A stretch of DNA of 64,000 bases from Alphaproteobacteria bacterium (GCA_015062305.1 SUUX01000001.1:90808-154807); one strand, 5' to 3'. Shown: positions 17,184 to 26,087, counted from the stretch's first letter. Numbers and translations are program-made. The notes: generated by a model not told the origin, from the sequence alone.

Positions 17184-17640
17184 GAGACCAGTTGAAACGA
17201 TTATGGGAATCGTAGTATTGGCAGTAGCTGCATTTTTTGCATATTTTGCCTATAATGTTTCTGATTTGCAAGTTGTTAAAGGCTACAATGTTACAGCTAA
17301 GTTCTTAAAGGTGGGCGGTTTGACTGTCGGTTCTGATGTTAGACTTAATGGTATTAAAATTGGTACTGTTATTGGACAATCTTTGGACAATGAAGATTAT
17401 ACTGCCGAAGTTAAAATGAGCTTGAGTTCTGATATTAAACTGCCTACTGATAGTGTAGCAGCTATCGTTGGAGACGGATTGGTTGGCGATAAATTTATTA
17501 AAATAGAGCCCGGTCATGCCAAGGAGATTTTGAAAGATGGTGATGTTATGAAAAACACCAAAGATTTCAAAACTTTAGAAGATATGGTCGGAGAAATTAT
17601 CTTTATGGTGACAGATGATGGCTCAGGTGAAAATCAGTAA
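17176..17640 (+). CDS. mlaD: MlaD family phospholipid transport protein (second of two)
   Basis: This 154-aa protein closely follows the canonical MlaD: membrane anchor (about residues 8-28), then 'YNVTAKFLKVGGLTVGSDVRLNGIKIGTV', then 'LPTDSVAAIVGDGLVGDKFIKIEPG' and a short acidic tail. MlaD hexamers bind phospholipid at the inner-membrane MlaFEDB complex. It overlaps the first MCE gene at its 5' end and the DUF2155 gene at its 3' end. The two tandem MCE proteins share the domain but are clearly diverged, so they could form a mixed ring or separate complexes. Confidence 0.9.
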   Translation: MNKRPVETIMGIVVLAVAAFFAYFAYNVSDLQVVKGYNVTAKFLKVGGLTVGSDVRLNGIKIGTVIGQSLDNEDYTAEVKMSLSSDIKLPTDSVAAIVGDGLVGDKFIKIEPGHAKEILKDGDVMKNTKDFKTLEDMVGEIIFMVTDDGSGENQ

Positions 17641-18472
17641 ACTTCTAGCGTCTTCTGCTTTGGGAGTGTTGTTGTCTTTTGCAGGTGCTGAGGCTGCAAA
17701 TATTGACGTCAATTTTGCCAGAATGCAGGCAATGGATAAAATCACAGGAAAAGTCAGCGAAATTGATATTCCGGTAAATGGCGAAGCAAAATTTGGCAGT
17801 TTTTCAGTGGTGATTCGTCGATGTGTGACACATTCTCCAGAAGAAACGCCTGAAAATTATGCTTTTGTTGATGTGGCAGATACTTATAATTCAGAAGCCC
17901 CTGTAAATATATTTAAGGGATGGATGATGTCTTCCTCCCCTGCCCTTAATGCTGTGGAACATCCTATATATGATGTATGGCTTCTTAAATGTTTTGAAGG
18001 TAAAAGTGAAAACAAAAGACTGCTTAGTGAAGCTGAACTTGCAGCCAGAGATAATTTGCCTAAGAAACAAAAAGATGAAGCATTAGAAACAATTCAAGAA
18101 AAAGATGTCGTTGTCGCTGATGACAAAAAAATTGAAACCTTTGATGTAAAAGAAGCTGTTGAGGCAAATGATGCTCAACCAACAGATAAAATTGAAGAAG
18201 TTGAAGATGCAGAGAAAGTTGTTACTGAAGTTGTTTCTGTTGTAGTTACTACTGATGACACACAAGATACTAATGACGGCACACCGAAAGCATTGCTACA
18301 GCTTCAAGAGCAACCGACAGAAAATTTGTCTGGTGCCATAGTGCAGGATGACAATAACTCTGTTGATGAATATGAAGAGCCCGAATCTGATGCTTATATT
18401 GATGAAGAAAATGGGTTTGAAGAGGAAGATGAATCTGTTTTGTCTGATGATGAAACAACTGGCGCTGAATAA
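17615..18472 (+). CDS. DUF2155 domain-containing secreted protein with acidic tail
   Basis: The 285-aa product has a signal peptide ending near 'AGAEAA', then a DUF2155 domain (about residues 30-130). The domain shows 'MQAMDKITGKVSEIDIPVNGEAKFGSFSVVIRRC', 'ALNAVEHPIYDVWLLKC' and two conserved Cys. The C-terminal 150 residues are highly acidic and low complexity (Asp/Glu/Val), longer than in typical members. DUF2155 is an alphaproteobacterial family of unknown function often found near MlaD-type genes. It overlaps mlaD by 26 nt from the track start. A GTG at 17627 would give a tidier signal peptide (VKISKLLASS) and is a plausible alternative start. The stop lies within a hairpin shared with trkH. 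Confidence 0.8.
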   Translation: MMAQVKISKLLASSALGVLLSFAGAEAANIDVNFARMQAMDKITGKVSEIDIPVNGEAKFGSFSVVIRRCVTHSPEETPENYAFVDVADTYNSEAPVNIFKGWMMSSSPALNAVEHPIYDVWLLKCFEGKSENKRLLSEAELAARDNLPKKQKDEALETIQEKDVVVADDKKIETFDVKEAVEANDAQPTDKIEEVEDAEKVVTEVVSVVVTTDDTQDTNDGTPKALLQLQEQPTENLSGAIVQDDNNSVDEYEEPESDAYIDEENGFEEEDESVLSDDETTGAE

Positions 18473-18491
18473 ACTTTAGCGCCAGAAATTT
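18459..18491. terminator. Shared terminator between DUF2155 gene and trkH
   Basis: CTGGCGCT and AGCGCCAG form an 8-bp perfect stem around an 11-nt loop holding the DUF2155 stop and the end of trkH. AAATTTTT follows on the plus strand, and a weaker TTGTTTC on the minus strand. Only 3 nt separate the two convergent coding regions. Confidence 0.8.
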
Positions 18492-19909
18492 TTGGTGAAA
18501 ACGACCAATACGGTCATTACTTCTAAACGGCCAATTATCATAACTAAAGATAAAATATATTTTACAGAATCGCTGAGAGGTGCATAAGATCCACTGGGGC
18601 CTATAATTTGGGTTATGCCGGGGCCGCTATTGGTCATGCAGGCTATTACCGCACTAAAAGATGTGAGAAAATCATATCCGCAATATGATACGATGATTGT
18701 AAAAACAGCTACCGTAAAGCAATATGCTGCCAAAAAAACAAAAATGGAAGATGATATTTGTGATGAAATTGTGCTACTACCAATACGCAGAGGAATTACA
18801 CGATTGGGAGCTGTTGTAGTGATGAATGATTTTTTTAACTGAGCAAAAACAACCTGCCAACGAAATATCTTGATGGAACCAGATGTTGAGCCTGTACACC
18901 CCCCTGTAAGAGCGAATATTATAAATAATGTGCCGGCAAATACGCCCCAATTGAGGTAGTTGGTGGTAGAAAAACCCGTGGTGGAGACTATGGATATAAT
19001 ATTAAAAGCAGCCATACGTAGTGATGTGGCAAAATTATATGTATCTGATGTCCAAAGCCACAAAGTTACAATCAAAATATATAGGCACAATACTTTTGAA
19101 AATATTGCAACTTGTGAGGATCTAAGAGAGTGAATGTTTTTGGTGGCCAATAAACTATGATAGAAAGTGAGAGGAATGGCTCCTAAAAACATAAAAAGAG
19201 TAATTATCCACTCTATTGTGGAATTATCAAATGCGGCAATAGATGTATTTTTGGAAGAAAAGCCTCCGGTTGAAACGGTTGAAAGAGCTTGGCAAACGGC
19301 ATCGAACCAACTCATGCCGGCCCATTTTAGACATAGGAGACAGGAAATTTGCAAAATTGCATATACAACCAGAATGCGTTTGGCAATATAGCTTATTTTG
19401 GGCATGAATTTTTCGTCTACGTCGGAGTTTTCTCGTTGAAATATTTGCATACCTCCAATTCCTAAGAATGGTAAAAGAGCTATTGCAAAAATAACAATCC
19501 CTACTCCGCCTAAACCATGTAATATGGCTCGCCATATTAATATTGATTGGGGTAGAGCTTCAACATTGGCATAGATAGTGGCTCCAGTTGTGCTAATACC
19601 AGATGCAGACTCAAATATGGCATCGGCAAGTGGTGTGCCATAAAGGACAAAAGGTACAGCACCAAGCAGAGCAACAGAAAACCAGCTACAACAAGTGAGC
19701 AAATATCCTTGTTGGATTGAGATGTTGCGTATTTTGTTATTATTGGCCAAAAACAAGGACAGACCGACAAATAAAGCAACAATGGCAGAAGTTATGAAGT
19801 ATGACCAATTGCTATGAGTATTGATTATATCAACAACAGCAGGAATGAGCATGGAAATACCCAGAACGCTAATGAAATAGCCGCTTATCATTAGTACCGG
19901 CTGCCACAT
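18476..19909 (-). CDS. trkH: TrkH family potassium uptake protein
   Basis: TrkH is the membrane channel of the Trk K+ uptake system, gated by the cytosolic TrkA ring (trkA is in this window at 38253-39611). The 477-aa protein has the fourfold M1-P-M2 architecture with filter segments readable as 'ISTTGATIY', 'LSTVSTGGFSS', 'VSTTGFSTTNY' and 'MTNSGPGITQI'. 'LHGLGGVGIVIFAIALLPFLGIGGMQIF' lies near residues 131-158. It follows the SNase-like gene by 10 nt and is the last gene of the metG operon, ending in a terminator shared with the convergent DUF2155 gene. Confidence 0.93.
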   Translation of the reverse strand: MWQPVLMISGYFISVLGISMLIPAVVDIINTHSNWSYFITSAIVALFVGLSLFLANNNKIRNISIQQGYLLTCCSWFSVALLGAVPFVLYGTPLADAIFESASGISTTGATIYANVEALPQSILIWRAILHGLGGVGIVIFAIALLPFLGIGGMQIFQRENSDVDEKFMPKISYIAKRILVVYAILQISCLLCLKWAGMSWFDAVCQALSTVSTGGFSSKNTSIAAFDNSTIEWIITLFMFLGAIPLTFYHSLLATKNIHSLRSSQVAIFSKVLCLYILIVTLWLWTSDTYNFATSLRMAAFNIISIVSTTGFSTTNYLNWGVFAGTLFIIFALTGGCTGSTSGSIKIFRWQVVFAQLKKSFITTTAPNRVIPLRIGSSTISSQISSSIFVFLAAYCFTVAVFTIIVSYCGYDFLTSFSAVIACMTNSGPGITQIIGPSGSYAPLSDSVKYILSLVMIIGRLEVMTVLVVFTKNFWR

Positions 19910-19919
19910 ATCTAGCCTC

Positions 19920-20708
19920 CTAATCTAAAGATACGTTTTTTGAAAATCCAAGTTCTACCAGTTTATGGTTTAGGCTAACATTGCCAACTTTACATATCGC
20001 TGTAGCTATTGATTGTTGAGTATAGGCAATAATGGAACAATCAACAGCTCTGTCTTTTGTTGACTTGATCAGATATTCTTTGGCAGCTTGCCCATCTGTG
20101 GTTTGTGGGGTTGAATATATGCCGTATAAAAACATTTCTATTCCACCAACTTTTAGCTCATTTGCGTTTACAATCTCCGCCCTGCCGGAAATTACTTGAG
20201 GAGATGTTAGATATTTCAATCCAGAAATGCGATTACTTGGTGGTTCAACAGCAACAACTTGTATAGCTGCTTGTTCGATTGCAATGTTTTGAGACACTGG
20301 AGCAACTTCTACTGCTGCGGGGGCGATAACAACCGGAGGAGATTTTGCACGTTCAAAAGCACGTCGTCCACTGGTTTTTGCCGGAATTTGAACAATTTTA
20401 GGTTTGGCATCTGCTGAGCTAGAAATAATCCCTTCTGTAGAAGGCAAAGAGGCTGTTATTTCTTTGGCTTTTTGAGTAACGACATTTGATGACACCCTAA
20501 ACTGATTCAGATACCATTGGTTTAAGTTTGAAAATTTGATACCTGTTAGCATCGGAGACAAATATAACAAAAATAAAACCAATATAATGAGAGCAAATAT
20601 TTTAGGTTTGCGCAAAGGAAACGTTATAAATAGAAACAATCTATGAAAAAACTTAGCCCAACCTTTAGATGGTCCGATATTATCATTATCTTTTCTGCGT
20701 TTTATCAT
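19920..20708 (-). CDS. Membrane-anchored protein with degenerate SNase-like domain
   Basis: The 262-aa product has a basic N-terminus, one transmembrane helix (about residues 37-57), a low-complexity linker rich in Ala/Pro/Val, and a C-terminal domain from about 170. That domain follows the staphylococcal nuclease (thermonuclease) strand order: 'ISGRAEIVNANELKVGGIEMFLYGIYSTPQ', 'GQAAKEYL', 'VDCSIIAYTQQSIATAICKVGNVSLNHKLVELG'. The usual 'RLxGIDAPE' is 'FLYGIYSTPQ', and the catalytic Arg/Glu residues are not evident, so nuclease activity is doubtful. It overlaps the metG stop by 1 nt and precedes trkH. It may be a structural or binding version of the fold. Confidence 0.6.
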   Translation of the reverse strand: MIKRRKDNDNIGPSKGWAKFFHRLFLFITFPLRKPKIFALIILVLFLLYLSPMLTGIKFSNLNQWYLNQFRVSSNVVTQKAKEITASLPSTEGIISSSADAKPKIVQIPAKTSGRRAFERAKSPPVVIAPAAVEVAPVSQNIAIEQAAIQVVAVEPPSNRISGLKYLTSPQVISGRAEIVNANELKVGGIEMFLYGIYSTPQTTDGQAAKEYLIKSTKDRAVDCSIIAYTQQSIATAICKVGNVSLNHKLVELGFSKNVSLD

Positions 20709-22405
20709 TATTTATTGCTCCCGTATTTTTGTTTTAGCTCATCAATTTTTTCCGGAGTGATACGCTCGAATAAGGGTTCTCCTACTTCAAATGGGGTTCC
20801 TGCTTGCAGAGCAACAATTTCTTTTGCTATGTCAAAATCTTTCAGACTTGGCATATCTTCTGTTTTTAATCCCAGTCGTGCCAACATAGAGGTAGATATT
20901 GTCGGCATTATTGGTGCACTCAAAATTGCAAAAATGCGTATCAGATTGATACAGGTGCGCAAAATTGCGGCAGCTCTAGCCTCGTCTGTTTTGATAACAG
21001 TCCAAGGCTCGGTGGTTGAGATATAATTGTTTCCTTCTACCCAAATAGCTCGAAGCTCGTTCATTGCTTTGCGGAATTCCATTTCATTCATATATTTGAA
21101 ATAGTCATTAACTTTGGTTTGCAAAGTTGCAATTAAATCTTTTTCTACCTGTGTAAGCTCTCCACCGGCAGGAACAGAATTGCCTATTTTAGATGATGTC
21201 ATCTTGAGTACTCTGGAAACAAAATTTCCTAACACGCCGTTTAGGTCTTTGTTTACAACAGCTGCAAATAAATCAAAGCTAAATGAAGCATCTGAGCCTT
21301 CCGGAGCGTTGCTCATGAGCCAATAACGCCAATAATCGGCTGGAAAATCTTTAACAGCATCCTCGGCAAACACACCTCTTTTTTCAGATTTTGAGAATTT
21401 GCCGCCCTCATAAGTGAGGTAACTCATTCCCTTTAGGTAGTCAACCTGTGTCCAATTTTCCCCTGTTCCCAACAATGTTGCCGGAAATGTGATTGAATGA
21501 TATGGAACATTATCTTTGCCCATAAACTCAACATGACGGACATCTTTGGCATCAATCCACCAATCTTTCCAGTTGCGTTCAGACTTATTTTCATCAGCCC
21601 ATTGTTTGGTTATGCCAATATAACCAATTGGTGCATCAAACCATACATAAAATACCTTATCTTCGTAGCCTGGTTTATTTACTGGGAATCCCCATTTCAA
21701 ATCTCTAGTAATGCAACGAGCCTGCAATCCTTCTTTGAGCCATTTTTGAGCTATGGTATAAGCTACATCGGGCCAGAATGGCTCTTTGGTTTTTATCCAC
21801 TCGCTAAGTTTTGCCTCTAATTTAGGCAAATTGAGAAACAAATGTTTGGTTTCGCGCACTTCTAAATTTGTTGAACCGGAAACCGAACTCTTAGGATTTA
21901 TCAAGTCAGTTGGTTCCAACACTTTTGTACAATTTTCGCATTGGTCTCCACGAGCTTTTTCATAACCACAATGCGGACAAGTTCCTGTGATGTATCTGTC
22001 AGCCAGAAACATACCATCATCAACCGAATAAACTTGTTTTATGGCGCGCTCTTCAATAAAGCCATTTTTATCCAGTTGTTCAAAGATATGATAGGTTATT
22101 TCTTTATTTTGTTCACTAGACGTACGACCAAAATAATCAAAAGACAGGTTAAAATCTTGATATGTTTGGGCATGGCGAGCATGATACATATCACAATAGC
22201 TTTGGACGTCCATGCCTTCTTTTAGGGCGCCTACTTCAGATGTGGTGCCGTGTTCATCAGTACCGGCAATGTAAAGCACCTCATTACCCATCATTCGCAT
22301 ATACCTTGCATAAATATCTGATGGCAATAGGCAACCAACCATGTGTCCTAAGTGTGGCACTCCGTTGATATATGGTAATGCAGAGGTAATGAGTACTTTA
22401 GACAT
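20708..22405 (-). CDS. metG: Methionyl-tRNA synthetase
   Basis: MetRS charges tRNA-Met and initiator tRNA. The 565-aa enzyme has the HIGH-equivalent HLGH (residues 18-21, 'PYINGVPHLGHMVG'), a zinc-type knuckle 'CPHCGYEKARGDQCENC' near 140-157, and the KMSKS-equivalent 'GGKFSKSEKRGVF' in the second half. The anticodon-binding alpha bundle fills the C-terminal part. It lacks the C-terminal tRNA-binding/dimerisation domain of E. coli MetRS, as is common in alphaproteobacteria. It leads a three-gene minus-strand unit with the SNase-like gene and trkH. Confidence 0.97.
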   Translation of the reverse strand: MSKVLITSALPYINGVPHLGHMVGCLLPSDIYARYMRMMGNEVLYIAGTDEHGTTSEVGALKEGMDVQSYCDMYHARHAQTYQDFNLSFDYFGRTSSEQNKEITYHIFEQLDKNGFIEERAIKQVYSVDDGMFLADRYITGTCPHCGYEKARGDQCENCTKVLEPTDLINPKSSVSGSTNLEVRETKHLFLNLPKLEAKLSEWIKTKEPFWPDVAYTIAQKWLKEGLQARCITRDLKWGFPVNKPGYEDKVFYVWFDAPIGYIGITKQWADENKSERNWKDWWIDAKDVRHVEFMGKDNVPYHSITFPATLLGTGENWTQVDYLKGMSYLTYEGGKFSKSEKRGVFAEDAVKDFPADYWRYWLMSNAPEGSDASFSFDLFAAVVNKDLNGVLGNFVSRVLKMTSSKIGNSVPAGGELTQVEKDLIATLQTKVNDYFKYMNEMEFRKAMNELRAIWVEGNNYISTTEPWTVIKTDEARAAAILRTCINLIRIFAILSAPIMPTISTSMLARLGLKTEDMPSLKDFDIAKEIVALQAGTPFEVGEPLFERITPEKIDELKQKYGSNK

Positions 22406-22511
22406 GTTTAATTTTCTCCATTTTTTTTGTTATTATTCCGGCTGATTTTACTACATTTTATAAATATCTCAAGAAAAAAGTTAAATTTTATCGTTTTCGC
22501 TATTTTGTCTA

Positions 22512-22540
22512 TTGCATAAATACTAAAAATATGATATAAG
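22512..22540 (+). promoter_or_regulatory. Promoter of the 417-aa unknown gene
   Basis: TTGCAT, a 17-nt spacer and TATAAG lie 46 nt upstream of the ATG at 22586, in the 180-bp divergent gap from metG. Confidence 0.55.
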
Positions 22541-22585
22541 TAAAGGCGAAAGTAAATTTTAAAAAAATTATAAACATTAACTATT

Positions 22586-23839
22586 ATGAACGAAAAAGTA
22601 AAAGCACTTTTGCAGCAGATTGGCTACAAGTGCAATGCAGAAGCAAGACAGCGAATAGCTGAAGCAGTAGATGGTAACTATGTTCCAGACAGAAGAGAGC
22701 CATATTTGAAAGATTGGGCTGATGTGATTAAGTATTCAATTGAAGTTGGTGGTGCAAAACACGGCACTAACTATCAATATCGAAACGCTCAAGGTGAATT
22801 TGCAACAGCAAAGGTATATGACCTCTATGAAATTCCTAATGATCTGACAAACCCGATACTTGTGTGTCTTTCCGGTTATGTTCCGGCGGCATTCTATGCT
22901 TTGGAAGCTTTTAGGGCTTATAAGGTTAAGTATGGCGTTGAACTACCTATTTTTGCTACAGGCAAAGGCGGTAACAAGGGGTTGTTTGAAAAGGTGTTTA
23001 ACACCGCTGAGGGCTACATGGTTAGCACTGAGGCTGAGATGTACATGAGGATTATGGAGAAGTTCATTGCTTCGGACATCGTACGTCAAAACCAACGTGC
23101 AGTGGTTGATACGGATACTAAGGGTAATTTTGGTGAGATGTATCAGCTGGCAAAAACAACCGGATGTGATGAAGTTACCTTCGTTTTGTGTTCCGGACAA
23201 CCTTGGTACACCAAACGTCTGTTGGCCGAAGGAATGCTGGAGTTTGGCAAACCTGAGTATGCCGATGTCAAAATTAATTTGGTGGTGTTGGACTGCCCTT
23301 TGACATTAGATTTGGCAATACCAGAAGGTATGGTAAGCGAAGTTTTGCTTGGCTATATTGCTGCCTCTCTTGGCCCGTTGACTAAGGATACAACTCCTTT
23401 GGATATAGAGGCAAGCCCAGACTTTTCGAAGGAGCGTTATTTACTTCCGGGGGTGGCTGAGGCTGATTGGTCAAAGTTTGAGGAGCTGATTACCTACTAC
23501 TCTAACATGGGGTGGCCAAACTATCAGGAATTGCTCTATGGAGTGGATCATGAGACTGCGGTATACAACATTATCATGGCTGATTTGAGAGCTCGCTATT
23601 CTTTTAGCAAAGACAGCTATGAGAACGGCATTAAAATCGAGATCGAGCGTTATAAAAACTTTTTGAAATCAGGTAATAAAAGACATACCTATTTTCCAAG
23701 AAAGGTTGCTCTGAAGCTTAGGTGGTATGATGATAAAAGAGGTCATACTGAATATGCTAAAGTACCGTACATTAGTTACAAGAGCGACAGTTTTTATAGT
23801 GACTGGAGTATTGATGCAGAAAGCTCTGAGAAGTTCTAG
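22586..23839 (+). CDS. Unrecognised 417-aa protein, possible distant DUF218/YdcF-like fold
   Basis: I do not recognise this protein with confidence. It is soluble, without signal peptide or membrane helix. The central part has alternating strand/helix segments: 'NPILVCLSGYVPAAFYALEAFRAYK', 'ELPIFATGKGGNKG', 'STEAEMYMRIMEKF', 'VDTDTKGNFGEMYQLAK', 'EVTFVLCSGQPWYTKRLLAEGM'. The order (sugar-like Gly-rich turn, 'STEAE', a Thr/Asn-containing motif, then strand with Ser) loosely recalls DUF218/YdcF proteins, but this is a weak analogy. By eye the gene is richer in G+C than its neighbours, which could reflect transfer or high expression. It is monocistronic, with its own promoter and a strong terminator, and stands between metG and an orphan binding protein. 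Confidence 0.75.
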   Translation: MNEKVKALLQQIGYKCNAEARQRIAEAVDGNYVPDRREPYLKDWADVIKYSIEVGGAKHGTNYQYRNAQGEFATAKVYDLYEIPNDLTNPILVCLSGYVPAAFYALEAFRAYKVKYGVELPIFATGKGGNKGLFEKVFNTAEGYMVSTEAEMYMRIMEKFIASDIVRQNQRAVVDTDTKGNFGEMYQLAKTTGCDEVTFVLCSGQPWYTKRLLAEGMLEFGKPEYADVKINLVVLDCPLTLDLAIPEGMVSEVLLGYIAASLGPLTKDTTPLDIEASPDFSKERYLLPGVAEADWSKFEELITYYSNMGWPNYQELLYGVDHETAVYNIIMADLRARYSFSKDSYENGIKIEIERYKNFLKSGNKRHTYFPRKVALKLRWYDDKRGHTEYAKVPYISYKSDSFYSDWSIDAESSEKF

Positions 23840-23865
23840 TCTTCCCTTTAAGTTGAATTCAAAAT

Positions 23866-23897
23866 AAAACCGAGCCTTTGAGCTCGGTTTTGTTTTT
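23866..23897 (+). terminator. Intrinsic terminator after the 417-aa gene
   Basis: AAAACCGAGC and GCTCGGTTTT form a 10-bp stem with a CTTTGA loop, followed by a T-rich run. Confidence 0.9.
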
Positions 23898-23965
23898 TAT
23901 TACATGCCTTACAGCCCCCCCCAGTTTACTCGGGGATATCTATTTTACTCCTCCACCACAACCGG

Positions 23966-25078
23966 CTACCTATTTGTTTGAGATCTATCTCTTATTACCT
24001 CATACTTACCATTGATAACCTTACGTAAGATTGGATCATTTATAATATACCCTGTCGGTGATATCTTACACCTTCCGGCTCCACAATCATATGGTGCTAA
24101 GTTGTTCAAATATTCTATAATTTCCTCTGAACTTGGGATTCCTTCTTCTTTATGAATATTTTCAAAAGCAGATACTACTAAATTTGCCAAATCATAACTG
24201 ATAACGGCTCCATAACCAGCATCGTGTCCATATTTTTTGTTAAATTTTTTTTGAAATGATTTTGTTCCAATAGAAGACCCTGAAAAAACTATGCCTTCGT
24301 ATAAAGACATATCTTTTATTGTATCACCTCCGGCACCCATAATTTTTTCATTTGATACTCCGGCTTCATTTAGCTGCTTAACAATAATATCAAATTCTGG
24401 ACGAATACTGTTTACCATGAAATAATCATATTTTTGTGATTTTAACTTTTCAATCATTAACTTAAAGTCTCTTTCTCCTCTATTAAATGTTTCATATGCA
24501 GTATCAAATCCATTTTTTTTCATTTTATCATTAAGTTTAGATGCAAATTTTTCTGATGTTCCTCTAACTTCTGTAATAATAGCTACCTTATCAATGTTTT
24601 TTTCCTGCAAATAGTCTATAGCCAAATCTGCCATTGCTTCCATGGTTGTATACTGGATAAAATTATAATCACCATTTGTTATGTTTTCCTCCCATGTATT
24701 AGAAAAATGGGGTATTTTATGCTGTTCTGCAATTGGCTGAACAATAAAACCAGCAGGAGCATAATAGGTTAAAACAGAATTAACTTTATCTTGAAAAACA
24801 AGCTTATTTATAACATTTGCAGTTACAGCGCTCTTAAATTGATCATCTTCAATTATAAATTTATATTCATACTTAGAAAGCTCTGGGATTTCGTCTTGAG
24901 CCAATAGAATGGCTTTTTTAGCCATCTCACCAACATCCGCAGAATTACCAGTTAATGGCAAAATAACCCCAATCTTCACCACCGGTTTTTCGTTTTTCTT
25001 CGGAGCCTCAGCTTTTTCACCACAGGCTACCAAGCCAAGAGCCATCAACAAACCCAACAAACTCTTTTTCATTTTCAT
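23966..25078 (-). CDS. Type 1 periplasmic binding lipoprotein (branched-chain amino acid ABC-like)
   Basis: The 370-aa product has a lipoprotein signal with lipobox 'LGLVACGEKAEA' (Cys about residue 20) and a type 1 periplasmic binding fold like LivJ/Leu-Ile-Val receptors: 'VKIGVILPLTGNSADVGEMAKKAILLAQDE', 'VNSVLTYYAPAG', 'IPHFSNTWEENIT', 'KVAIITEVRGTSEKFASKL', 'GAVISYDLANLVVSAF'. It would bind a small solute outside the inner membrane. No permease or ATPase gene is adjacent, so it is an orphan here. It lies alone between a palindrome-rich leader (25079-25235) and a short spacer with a run of eight C residues at 23924. Ligand is unknown. Confidence 0.85.
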   Translation of the reverse strand: MKMKKSLLGLLMALGLVACGEKAEAPKKNEKPVVKIGVILPLTGNSADVGEMAKKAILLAQDEIPELSKYEYKFIIEDDQFKSAVTANVINKLVFQDKVNSVLTYYAPAGFIVQPIAEQHKIPHFSNTWEENITNGDYNFIQYTTMEAMADLAIDYLQEKNIDKVAIITEVRGTSEKFASKLNDKMKKNGFDTAYETFNRGERDFKLMIEKLKSQKYDYFMVNSIRPEFDIIVKQLNEAGVSNEKIMGAGGDTIKDMSLYEGIVFSGSSIGTKSFQKKFNKKYGHDAGYGAVISYDLANLVVSAFENIHKEEGIPSSEEIIEYLNNLAPYDCGAGRCKISPTGYIINDPILRKVINGKYEVIRDRSQTNR

Positions 25079-25099
25079 TTTCTTTTTCCTTTCGTTTAA

Positions 25100-25230
25100 T
25101 CTTTCCCTTAATTTTAAGGAAAGAAAAAATTTTTTGCAATTGTCAATTGCTTAAAAATCTAGATGAGTTTAATTAAATTTTGTTCCATACTTTATTAAAC
25201 TCACCTAACTCTCTCTTAAAATTAAGAGAG
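25100..25230. repeat. Cluster of three palindromes upstream of the binding-protein gene
   Basis: Three inverted repeats occupy this gap. One is TCTTTCC-c-TTAA / TTAA-GGAAAGA (25100-25124). The second is GAGTTTAAT / ATTAAACTC with a 20-nt loop (25165-25202). The third is CTCTCTTAA-aa-TTAAGAGAG (25211-25230). The outer two share the core CTTAATTTTAAG. They may act as a terminator for the DHH gene and as leader structure for the binding-protein gene, or be a small mobile palindromic element. Confidence 0.6.
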
Positions 25231-25235
25231 GGAAA

Positions 25236-26087
25236 TTATTTTTTGCTTAAGAACTCCGGCAATTTATTAAGTTTAGAGGCTCCGGCAGCGTGGACATGCC
25301 CTCCTCCTCCCAGAGATGCTGCAATTTTAGAAACATCAACCTCATCTTTATGACTATAAAAAGACAAATTCCACTGATTGTTTTTGTTCATGTAAAAATT
25401 GCACATGAAGTCGTAATCTTTTATATTTGGTACAGAATCAAAAAATTCTGAATATCCTTGTGGCATATTGGCACAAATACACTTATACCCCATATATTCG
25501 CTCTCAAAAGCCATATTATGCGATAACCTTATGTTTCGGTTGCGTACCCAAGATAAAATGGCATCACCTTTTTCTACAGCCTTATCAATATCTAAAGTCC
25601 CATCTAATAGAGTGTCCCAAGTATCATCGGTTGGGCGATTTACTCCCATTGATTGAAAAGCATATTCGAATGGACGTACTCTTGGGTCACGCAAATCAAA
25701 AATATCATTCAGCCCCAAAAGCTTAACTCCTTCAGGCTCTGGTTCTGATGGATGAAAATATTCCCAAGTTAATCGCAGCGCTGCCGTACCAATTCGGCGC
25801 AACCCTTTGAGTTCTGCAGCTCCTTTGGCAATAGCTTCGTTATAACTATTAATTACAGATGCGTGGTGATCAATCCATGTAAAATCTTTGGTTTTGTTTA
25901 ATTCAAACATATAATCCATTGGCAAAGCGATATCGCAGATAATTATTTTGTCGTGTTTTTCAATTTCTGCATAGGGAATTTCCATGTCGTGATTGAGCCC
26001 CAAAAGCTCAATGTCTGGAAATTTTCTTTTTACAATGGCGGCGGAGCCTTTGCCATCGTGGTCTGCAATGTGATATATACATAACAT
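25236..26087 (-). CDS. DHH-family phosphoesterase-like protein
   Basis: The 283-aa protein has an N-terminal 'HIADHDGKGSAAIV', then 'IIICDIALP', the DHH motif in 'FTWIDHHASVI' near residue 76, and a C-terminal DHHA1-like segment with 'ASLGGGGHVHAAGAS', the glycine-rich substrate loop of the family. DHH/DHHA1 enzymes cleave phosphodiesters in oligonucleotides, pAp or cyclic dinucleotides, or polyphosphate; the substrate here is not determinable. The start at 26087 is preferred over 26123 because AAGGAGC precedes it. It is the last gene of the mltB-to-DHH minus-strand operon, 14 nt after the MBL gene. Confidence 0.82.
   Translation of the reverse strand: MLCIYHIADHDGKGSAAIVKRKFPDIELLGLNHDMEIPYAEIEKHDKIIICDIALPMDYMFELNKTKDFTWIDHHASVINSYNEAIAKGAAELKGLRRIGTAALRLTWEYFHPSEPEPEGVKLLGLNDIFDLRDPRVRPFEYAFQSMGVNRPTDDTWDTLLDGTLDIDKAVEKGDAILSWVRNRNIRLSHNMAFESEYMGYKCICANMPQGYSEFFDSVPNIKDYDFMCNFYMNKNNQWNLSFYSHKDEVDVSKIAASLGGGGHVHAAGASKLNKLPEFLSKK

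Noticed and set aside
23920-23935. Run of eight C residues near the binding-protein stop
   Set aside because: Possibly a sequencing or slippage oddity outside coding sequence; no functional inference can be drawn.
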